Positions 1 to 5,521 of a stretch of DNA of 7,579 bases are shown here, piece after piece (the stretch's first letter is position 1; each line of letters begins with the position of its first letter). The position numbers and the translations under genes are program-made. Source of the stretch: Chloroflexota bacterium (lineage in GTDB: Bacteria > Chloroflexota > Anaerolineae > Anaerolineales > E44-bin32); the NCBI GenBank assembly GCA_026390045.1, contig JAPLGR010000673.1, positions 1 through 7,579 on the forward strand. Reading direction: 5' to 3'. Under the pieces are notes generated by a model. It did not search any database and was not told where the DNA came from. It was given only the letters and a program-made list of their open reading frames with translations.

Positions 1-128
1 AACGGGTGGCACTTCGAGCACACGTCTGTGTGGATCATCTCGGTCGTGGAGCCGGTGTGCCAGGTGTTGCCGCACGCGCACACGACGGTGGCGTTCGGGA
101 AGTACTTGGGGTGAATACCTTGCCTCAT
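1..128 (-). CDS. rpmE: 50S ribosomal protein L31, N-terminal part (runs off the left edge)
   Basis: L31 is a small zinc-binding protein of the large ribosomal subunit that helps bridge the two subunits. The 42 complete codons seen here start at ATG (126-128) and begin MRQGIHPKYFPNATVVCACG, the usual opening of the family. Cysteines 17, 19, 37 and 40 form the CxC...CxxC zinc site of the C+ type of L31, so this is not the zinc-free paralogue made under zinc starvation. The last visible residues, CSKCHP, normally lead into F(Y/F)TG, so about 25 to 40 residues lie outside the window. A Shine-Dalgarno core AGGA sits at 134-137, five bases before the start. The gene is 94 bp downstream of rpmA on the same strand. 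No clear promoter is visible in that gap, so it is probably read from the rplU promoter. Confidence 0.95.
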   Translation of the reverse strand, partial: MRQGIHPKYFPNATVVCACGNTWHTGSTTEMIHTDVCSKCHP

Positions 129-168
129 CGGTTTCCTTTCCCCGTTCTACCGCTGAGGGACGCCTGCA

Positions 169-196
169 GGCTGATCCCCGGGGTCGGGAGTCAGCC
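169..196 (-). other. Hairpin in the rpmA-rpmE intergenic region
   Basis: The 94-bp gap between rpmA and rpmE contains an inverted repeat. The arms are 169-178 (GGCTGATCCC on the plus strand) and 186-189 plus 191-196, around a 7-base loop, giving ten base pairs with one bulged base at 190. No run of U follows it on the minus-strand transcript, so it is not a standard intrinsic terminator. It could be a processing or partial attenuation site that tunes rpmE relative to rpmA, or part of an rpmE leader. The structure is directly visible; any function is inference. Confidence 0.45.
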
Positions 197-222
197 CGTG
201 CCGCGTTCCCGCTGCGGGCAGG

Positions 223-486
223 TCAGGCCTGCTCTACCGGAACAACGCTGACGCGCTTGCGACCGCCGCGGGCGAAGTCGAACTTGACCAGACCGTCGGC
301 AATGGCAAACAGCGTGTCATCCCCACCGCGGTCCACGTTCAACCCCGGATGGATGTGCGTGCCGCGCTGGCGCACGATGATGTTGCCCGAGCGGACGAAT
401 TCGCCTTCGTACTTCTTGACGCCCAGCCGCTGAGAGTTGCTGTCGCGTCCGTTGCGGCTTGAGCCGCCAGCCTTCTTGTGTGCCAT
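223..486 (-). CDS. rpmA: 50S ribosomal protein L27
   Basis: L27 is the large-subunit protein whose flexible N-terminus reaches the peptidyl-transferase centre and stabilises tRNA there. The 87-residue product is the normal family length. It opens with MAHKKAGGSSRNGRDSNSQR and contains the conserved core around GNIIVRQRGTHIHPG and GxDxTLFAxxDG. The ATG at 484-486 is supported by a GGAG motif at 494-497, seven bases upstream. There is no N-terminal extension of the kind that Prp protease removes in Firmicutes and relatives, and no prp (ysxB) gene between rplU and rpmA; the two absences agree. It lies 17 bp downstream of rplU in the almost universal rplU-rpmA order, so co-transcription is near certain. 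Confidence 0.98.
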   Translation of the reverse strand: MAHKKAGGSSRNGRDSNSQRLGVKKYEGEFVRSGNIIVRQRGTHIHPGLNVDRGGDDTLFAIADGLVKFDFARGGRKRVSVVPVEQA

Positions 487-503
487 GATCTTGCTCCGCC
501 TGT

Positions 504-962
504 CTACTTCTTCTTCGGGGCCGCCTTTGGCTTGGGCTTCGCCGCAACTGCCTTCTTGGCTGCAGGCGCAGCGGGCTTCGGCTTGGAGGCAACCTTCTTC
601 GGTGTCGCGGGGGCCTTCGGCTCGGGGGCCGGCCTCGGCCGCCCACTTGGCTCGCCGATGCTCTCGACCATGACGCGTGTGTACATCTGCCGGTGGCCCC
701 TCTTCTTGCGGAACCGTTCCTTGGGGATGTAGCGGTACACGATCACCTTGTCGCCCTTGGGATGCTCGGCGACGGTGGCGTGGACTTTCATTCCCTGCAC
801 GACCGGAGTGCCGATGCGGACGTCGCTGCCGTCCACCACCAGCAGAACTCGGTCGAACTCCACGGCCTTCCCCACTTCGATCGGCAGCCGATCGACTTCA
901 AGGGTCTGGCCCTCGCGAGCGACATACTGTTTGCCGCCCGACTCCACAACCGCGTAGCTCAT
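504..962 (-). CDS. rplU: 50S ribosomal protein L21 with a Lys/Ala/Pro-rich C-terminal tail
   Basis: L21 binds 23S rRNA in the large subunit. The 152-residue product begins MSYAVVESGGKQYVAREGQT, the family signature. It continues through the basic segment KERFRKKRGHRQMYTRVMVESI, which ends the normal core of about 103 residues. The remaining 49 or so residues form a low-complexity basic tail of Lys, Ala and Pro (APKKK type), probably disordered and able to contact rRNA. I chose the ATG at 960-962 because it gives the standard L21 start and has GGAG at 971-974, eight bases upstream. A TTG at 1035-1037 would add 25 Arg-rich residues that the family lacks. The gene is first in the rplU-rpmA-rpmE run and has its own promoter and structured leader behind rpoC. 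Tails of this kind occur on ribosomal proteins of several high-GC phyla. Confidence 0.97.
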   Translation of the reverse strand: MSYAVVESGGKQYVAREGQTLEVDRLPIEVGKAVEFDRVLLVVDGSDVRIGTPVVQGMKVHATVAEHPKGDKVIVYRYIPKERFRKKRGHRQMYTRVMVESIGEPSGRPRPAPEPKAPATPKKVASKPKPAAPAAKKAVAAKPKPKAAPKKK

Positions 963-1011
963 GATCTTGTCTCCAGCTTCGCTTCGCCGCCGAACCCGCG
1001 CACAGCGCCGA

Positions 1012-1063
1012 CCGGCGGGGAAGTTGGGGATACGCAATCCCGCCCCAACACGCCGGTTGGGGC
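1012..1063 (-). promoter_or_regulatory. Structured rplU leader with two competing pairings
   Basis: In the minus-strand transcript, segment A (1056-1062, CCCCAAC), segment B (1043-1049, GUUGGGG) and segment C (1023-1029, CCCCAAC) follow in order. A and B form a perfect 8-bp hairpin (1042-1049 with 1056-1063) with a 6-base loop at the very 5' end of the predicted RNA. B can instead pair with C over 7 bp, so the two states exclude each other. The loop motif (1051-1056) is also complementary to 1012-1017 further down the leader. This layout resembles an attenuator or ribosomal-protein autoregulatory leader. L21 leaders are known in Firmicutes, but I do not recognise this one as that family. The pairings are visible in the sequence; the regulatory role is inference. 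Confidence 0.5.
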
Positions 1064-1073
1064 AGGTTGTGTC

Positions 1074-1102
1074 ATTTTACCAGCCCCGTTCAAGACTGTC
1101 AA
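1074..1102 (-). promoter_or_regulatory. Sigma70-type promoter for rplU-rpmA-rpmE, overlapping the rpoC stop
   Basis: The minus strand has a perfect -35 box TTGACA at 1097-1102, a 17-bp spacer and a -10 box TAAAAT at 1074-1079, one base from consensus. Transcription should begin near 1067, giving a leader of about 105 nt before the rplU ATG. The rpoC stop TGA (1099-1101) lies inside the -35 hexamer. Such a strong match at optimal spacing in GC-rich DNA, placed correctly before rplU, makes chance unlikely. It would let the ribosomal-protein genes be expressed without reading through rpoC. Confidence 0.8.
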
Positions 1103-4100
1103 TCGCCGGGCGTCGGCTCAGGCTCCGGCTCTGGTGCCGGAGCCACCGCTGGCTCCAGACGCTCGTCGTGCAGCACGCTCTCTTCGCCCGGGAACCCCGT
1201 GCCAGCCGGGATCAGCTTGCCGATGATCACGTTTTCCTTCAGGCCGCGCAGGAAGTCCACCTTGCCTTCGATGGCTGCCCCGGCCAGCACCTTGATCGTG
1301 TGCTGGAAGGAGGAGGCCGAAAGGAACGACTCTGTGTTGAGTGAGGCCTTGGTGACGCCGAGCAGCATCTGGGCGCCGCGTGCCGGCTGCTTCCCCTCGC
1401 CCAACAGCTTCTCGTTCATCGCCTGCAGGTGGAGTCGATCGATCAGGTCCCCCGGCAGCAGGTCGCTGTCGCCCGGCGACGTGATCTGAACCTTCGACAG
1501 CATCTTGCGGATGATGACCTCGAAGTGCTTGTCGTTGATGTTCTGTCCCTGCGATCGATAGACCTTCTGGACCTCGGTCAGCAGGTACAGCTCGCACGCC
1601 TCGCGCCCCAGGATGCGCAGGATGCGGTGGGGGTTGAGCGAGCCTTCGGTCAGCTGTTCACCCGCCTGCACCTTGGCGCCATCCTTCACCAGCAGGCGCG
1701 CGCTGGCAGGGATCTCGACCTCGAACTCGTCGACCTGATCGTAGCCAACGACGGCCTTCTTGTCCTCCAGCCGCAACCGTCCGGCGTGCGACACGATCAC
1801 CTGAGACTCGCCGCGCGTGGCGATCACGTCGCCGGCCTGCACTTCCACGCCGTCCTCAACCTTCACCGACCAGTTGCCCGGGATGGGATACTCATCCTGG
1901 AGCAACTGGCTGTTGACAATGCGCAGCACGCGCTGCCCCTCAGGTGAGTCCGGAGTGTGGACCTGCAGCGTGCCAGAGATCTCGGCCGTGACCGCCTCGC
2001 CCTTGGGCTTCTTGCGCGCCTCGAACAACTCCTCGACGCGCGGCAGGCCGGTGGTGATGTCGCCGCCGGCAGCCACACCGCCGGTGTGGAACGTGCGCAG
2101 CGTGAGCTGCGTGCCCGGTTCGCCGATGGACTGAGCGGCGACGATGCCCACCGCCGCGCCCATCTCCACCATCTTCGCCCGCCCCAGATCCGTCCCGAAG
2201 CACTGGCCGCACATACCGAACAGCAGCTCACAGGTGAGCGGTGATCGGACGTAGACCTCCTGGACGCCAGAGCGCCCAATGGCCTGCGCGAGCTCGAGGT
2301 CGATCGTCTGGCCGCGCTCGGCCAAGATCTCGCCGGTGTTGGGATCGGCGACTCGGCCGGCGGTGATCCGCCCGAAGACCCGCGACGGGTAGTCCTGCCC
2401 GGCAACGTCGTCCGACCGGCGCACGTAGATGCCCTTGTCGGTGCCGCAGTCGTCGGCGTTGATGATCATGTCCTGGGCGACATCGACCAGGCGACGGGTC
2501 AGGTAGCCGGCATCGGCTGTGCGCAGGGCCGTGTCGGTCAGACCCTTTCGGGCACCGTGGGTCGAGATGAAGTACTCGAGCGTGTTCAGACCGTCGCGGA
2601 AGTTCGAACGGATGGGTAGCGGGATGATGCGCCCGGCCGGATCAGCCATCAGGCCGCGCATGCCGGCCAGCTGCGAGATCGGCCCGAAGCCGCCCTTCGT
2701 GGCTCCCGAGATGGCCATCGTGCTCAGGCTGCCCGAAGGATCCATCGCCGCGCGCACCGCCGCGGTGACCTTGATGGTCGTCTCCTGCCACAGCTCAATC
2801 GTGCGCTCGTTCTTCTCCTGGTCGGTCAGCAGGCCACGCCGATGATCGCGGCTGATGGCTTCCGCTTCCAGCGCCGTCTGCGCGATGATCTCGGCCTTCT
2901 GAGGCGGCACAGTGATATCCGAGACCGCGATCGTCGTCCCGGAGCGCGTGGCGTACTCAAAGCCGATGTCCTTGATGGCATCGACCACGGCTGGCGTGCC
3001 GTCCTCGCGCAGGAGCTGATAGACCTCCCCGACAAGCTTCTGCAACGATCCCTTGTCGAGGACGCGGTTCGCGAAGTGCAGTTCGGGCGGCAGCACGCGG
3101 TTGAAGAGCACTCGGCCGACGGTCGTCTGCAGCAGGCGCCTCTCCGGCGAGGCCAGGCGCACGCCCTTGTCGTCGTACCAGGTCTCGGCCATGACACGGA
3201 TCGGGGTGTGAACTTCCAGCTGCCCCAGGCCATAGGCCAGCTCGGCCTCGTCCATGTCGGCAAAGGCGCGTCCTTCTCCGCGATGCTTCCGTCCCTCGAC
3301 CTGCATCGTCAGGTAGTACACGCCGAGCACCATGTCCTTCGAGGGGCTGACGATCGGCTCGCCATCCGCCGGCTTGAGCAGGTTCCTCGTAGACAGCATC
3401 AGCGAGCGGGCTTCTTCGACCGCCTTGGCCGAGAGAGGGACGTGGACCGACATCTGGTCGCCGTCGAAGTCGGCGTTGAACGCCGCACACACCAGCGGAT
3501 GCAGGTGGATCGCCTTGCCCTCAACCAGCACGGGCTCGAAGGCCTGGATTCCCAGGCGGTGGAGCGTCGGCGCGCGGTTGAGCAGCACCGGGCGGTCCTT
3601 GATTACCTCTTCCAGGACCTCCCACACCTCTGGGCGCTCGCGCTCGATGATTCGCTTGGCGCCCTTGACATTCGCGGCGTAGTTGTAGGACACGAGCTTG
3701 GAGATCACGAACGGCCGGAAGAGCTCAAGCGCCATCGTCTTGGGCAGGCCACACTGGAAGAGCTTCAGGTCCGGGCCGATGACGATCACCGACCGTCCAG
3801 AGTAGTCGACGCGCTTGCCGAGCAGGTTTCGGCGGAAGCGGCCCTTCTTGCCCTTGAGCATGTCACTGAGGGACTTGAGTTCACGCCGGCCGCGGCGCGA
3901 GAGCGCCTTCCCGCGCTGTGCGTTGTCGATCAGCGAGTCAACTGCTTCCTGCAGCATACGCTTCTCATTGCGAACAATGACGTCCGGCGCGCCCAGCTCG
4001 ACCAGGCGCTTCAGACGGTTGTTGCGGTTGATGACCCGGCGGTACAGGTCGTTCAAGTCGGACGTGGCGAAGCGCCCGCCGTCCAGCTGCACCATCGGGC

Positions 4101-5349
4101 GGAGGTCGGGCGGGATTACAGGCAGGACGGTCATCACCATCCACTCCGGACGATTGCCGGAGCGGCGGAATGCCTCGACCACCTTCAGTCGCTTCGTCGC
4201 CTTCTTCTTGCGCTGCTTGCTCCGCGTGGTGCGGGATTCCTCCCACAGCTCCTTGGCCAGCGAATCCAGATCCAGATGCTGCAGGATCTCGTAGAACGCC
4301 TCCGCGCCCATGTCGGCCCGGAAGACCTGTCCCCACTTCACCTTGAGCTCGCGGAGACGGGACTCGCCGAGGAACATCATCGGCGCCAAGGACGTGAGTT
4401 CCTTGCGGTCCCCATCGAGCTGCTCGCGCGCCGTGGAGCCGTCGTCGTCAACCGCATCGCGCAGTTCAGCCATCGCCAAGTCGGATTCGGCCTTGACCTT
4501 CTCGACCTGCATGCTGATCCGTTCCAGCTCGCGGTTGCGCTTCTCCTTGCCGGACGCTTCAATCTCATCCAGGCGCGCCTTGACCACCTCCTGGACGCGG
4601 GTGATGTGATCCGAGGTGATCGTCTCACCCTTGTCGGCGATCTGCGTGTCGGTCGCCTCGAAGTGAATCGGCGCCCGGATGGTCTTGTCCAGCTTCTCGG
4701 TCAGCGAGCGTTCAAGCGACTGACCCTCGCGGATGATTGGATCGATGCGCGCCGCCACGTCCTCGGAGAAGCTCTCTTCGGCCTCACGCTTGCGCCCTTC
4801 CAGATCCTCCAGCCGCTTCTTGCGGTTGGCCTTGATCTGCGCGATGCGCTGGTTGAGGCCGTCGGCCTGTTCCTTCTCCATCCGGGCGATCTCGTCCTCG
4901 ATCCGCTTGAGCGCCCTGCGCCGTGCCTCCTCGTCGATATGCGTGACGACGTACTGGGCGAAGTACAGCACGCGGTCGAGGTTGCGGCGCGAAATGTCGA
5001 GCAGCAGACCCAGGTAGGACGGCACCCGGCGCGTGTACCAGACATGGGCGACCGGCGCAGCCAGCGTGATGTGGCCCATGCGCTCGCGACGTACCGACGA
5101 GCGCGTCACCTCTACGCCGCACTTCTCGCACGTGATGCCCTTGAAGCGGATGTTCTTGTACTTGCCGCAGTAGCACTGCCAATCCTTGGTCGGCCCGAAG
5201 ATCGCCTCGCAGAACAGGCCGTCCTTCTCGGGGCGCAGCCGCCGATAGTTGATCGTCTCGGGCTTCAGCACCTCACCATAGGACCAGCTCAGGATGGTCT
5301 CCGGCGACGCCAGACTGATGCGCAGGGCTCGAAAGGCTTTGGATTCCAC
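1099..5349 (-). CDS. rpoC: DNA-directed RNA polymerase subunit beta' (RpoC)
   Basis: RpoC is the catalytic beta' subunit of RNA polymerase. The 1416 residues contain all expected elements in order: N-terminal zinc site C59, C61, C74, C77; lid/rudder region around NLLGKRVDYSGRSV (508-521); catalytic Mg motif NADFDGDQM (625-633) with Asp 627, 629 and 631; bridge helix around STHGARKGLTDTALRTA (929-945); second zinc site C968, C1040, C1047, C1050; and trigger loop SIGEPGTQLTLRTFHTGG (1074-1091). The trigger loop has no E. coli-type SI3 insertion. The extra length over the roughly 1200-residue form lies mostly at about 137-345, a Lys/Glu/Arg-rich, probably coiled-coil insertion. The C-terminus ends in an acidic Pro/Glu tail (EPEPEPEPTPGD). 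The start is GTG (5347-5349), supported by GGAGG at 5356-5360, six bases upstream. rpoB is not upstream, unlike the usual rpoBC operon. The gene has its own consensus promoter and leader. Confidence 0.98.
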   Translation of the reverse strand: MESKAFRALRISLASPETILSWSYGEVLKPETINYRRLRPEKDGLFCEAIFGPTKDWQCYCGKYKNIRFKGITCEKCGVEVTRSSVRRERMGHITLAAPVAHVWYTRRVPSYLGLLLDISRRNLDRVLYFAQYVVTHIDEEARRRALKRIEDEIARMEKEQADGLNQRIAQIKANRKKRLEDLEGRKREAEESFSEDVAARIDPIIREGQSLERSLTEKLDKTIRAPIHFEATDTQIADKGETITSDHITRVQEVVKARLDEIEASGKEKRNRELERISMQVEKVKAESDLAMAELRDAVDDDGSTAREQLDGDRKELTSLAPMMFLGESRLRELKVKWGQVFRADMGAEAFYEILQHLDLDSLAKELWEESRTTRSKQRKKKATKRLKVVEAFRRSGNRPEWMVMTVLPVIPPDLRPMVQLDGGRFATSDLNDLYRRVINRNNRLKRLVELGAPDVIVRNEKRMLQEAVDSLIDNAQRGKALSRRGRRELKSLSDMLKGKKGRFRRNLLGKRVDYSGRSVIVIGPDLKLFQCGLPKTMALELFRPFVISKLVSYNYAANVKGAKRIIERERPEVWEVLEEVIKDRPVLLNRAPTLHRLGIQAFEPVLVEGKAIHLHPLVCAAFNADFDGDQMSVHVPLSAKAVEEARSLMLSTRNLLKPADGEPIVSPSKDMVLGVYYLTMQVEGRKHRGEGRAFADMDEAELAYGLGQLEVHTPIRVMAETWYDDKGVRLASPERRLLQTTVGRVLFNRVLPPELHFANRVLDKGSLQKLVGEVYQLLREDGTPAVVDAIKDIGFEYATRSGTTIAVSDITVPPQKAEIIAQTALEAEAISRDHRRGLLTDQEKNERTIELWQETTIKVTAAVRAAMDPSGSLSTMAISGATKGGFGPISQLAGMRGLMADPAGRIIPLPIRSNFRDGLNTLEYFISTHGARKGLTDTALRTADAGYLTRRLVDVAQDMIINADDCGTDKGIYVRRSDDVAGQDYPSRVFGRITAGRVADPNTGEILAERGQTIDLELAQAIGRSGVQEVYVRSPLTCELLFGMCGQCFGTDLGRAKMVEMGAAVGIVAAQSIGEPGTQLTLRTFHTGGVAAGGDITTGLPRVEELFEARKKPKGEAVTAEISGTLQVHTPDSPEGQRVLRIVNSQLLQDEYPIPGNWSVKVEDGVEVQAGDVIATRGESQVIVSHAGRLRLEDKKAVVGYDQVDEFEVEIPASARLLVKDGAKVQAGEQLTEGSLNPHRILRILGREACELYLLTEVQKVYRSQGQNINDKHFEVIIRKMLSKVQITSPGDSDLLPGDLIDRLHLQAMNEKLLGEGKQPARGAQMLLGVTKASLNTESFLSASSFQHTIKVLAGAAIEGKVDFLRGLKENVIIGKLIPAGTGFPGEESVLHDERLEPAVAPAPEPEPEPTPGD

Positions 5350-5355
5350 CCGATT

Positions 5356-5378
5356 CCTCCAAGGTCCACGCGGACTGG
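5356..5378 (-). promoter_or_regulatory. rpoC Shine-Dalgarno with an abutting hairpin
   Basis: GGAGG (5356-5360 on the minus strand) lies six bases before the GTG start and fixes it. Just upstream, 5365-5368 and 5373-5376 plus flanking CCA/TGG can pair around a 4-base loop, with a 2-base bulge. The foot of this small stem uses the first two G bases of the Shine-Dalgarno (5359-5360). Partial masking of the ribosome site is possible. The ribosome site is secure; the hairpin effect is weak inference. Confidence 0.6.
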
Positions 5379-5412
5379 AACAAACGTGCTACCTGACAGA
5401 CAACGCGAAACA

Positions 5413-5443
5413 AGCGCCTGAGGCTTTCGCTTCCTCAAGCGCT
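5413..5443 (-). promoter_or_regulatory. Strong hairpin in the rpoC leader
   Basis: In the minus-strand RNA, AGCGCUUGAGG (5433-5443) pairs over all 11 positions with CCUCAGGCGCU (5413-5423), with one G-U pair, around a 9-base loop containing GCGAAAG. The G-U pair (5418 with 5438) would be a C-A mismatch in the other strand, so the fold favours RNA made in the rpoC direction. No U-run follows, so it is not a standard terminator. It sits about 35 nt into the predicted 128-nt leader. It could protect the 5' end, act in attenuation or bind a regulator; none of these is shown. Confidence 0.6.
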
Positions 5444-5483
5444 CTCATGGCTGGGGTCAATTTCAGAGAATCACGTGGAAAGA

Positions 5484-5511
5484 ATTATAAGGCCGTAATC
5501 CAGCCTGTCAA
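5484..5511 (-). promoter_or_regulatory. Perfect-consensus sigma70-type promoter for rpoC
   Basis: The minus strand carries TTGACA (5506-5511), a 16-bp spacer and TATAAT (5484-5489), both hexamers matching consensus exactly. The predicted start of transcription is near 5477, leaving a leader of about 128 nt before the rpoC GTG. The -35 box begins only ten bases beyond the histidine kinase stop codon, so no terminator separates the two and read-through from the kinase is possible. A CACGTG palindrome (5472-5477) lies at the predicted start site; I attach no function to it. Confidence 0.88.
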
Positions 5512-5521
5512 GGTCGGATTC

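Noticed and set aside
6..251. Plus-strand open frame opposite rpmE and rpmA
   Set aside because: It is antisense to the clearly identified L31 start and the L27 end, and it has no family resemblance.
963..1037. Longer rplU start at TTG (1035-1037)
   Set aside because: It would add 25 Arg-rich residues absent from the L21 family and swallow most of the structured leader. The ATG at 960-962 gives the standard N-terminus with a properly spaced GGAG.
1042..1063. The 8-bp hairpin behind rpoC as an intrinsic terminator
   Set aside because: On the minus-strand transcript the stem is followed by CGGGAUUGCG with no U-run. It also lies downstream of the rplU promoter, where a leader element is more sensible.
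2842..5421. A very long plus-strand open frame (859 codons) opposite rpoC
   Set aside because: It lies almost wholly antisense to a full-length, motif-complete rpoC. Its product is rich in Leu, Arg, Asp, Gln and His with no recognisable domain, as expected for the reverse frame of a GC-rich gene.
5402..5432. Pseudoknot between the rpoC leader hairpin loop (GCGAAA) and UUUCGC just 3' of the stem
   Set aside because: Only two bases link the stem to the second strand, too few to cross an 11-bp stem. It could form only if much of the stem opened.
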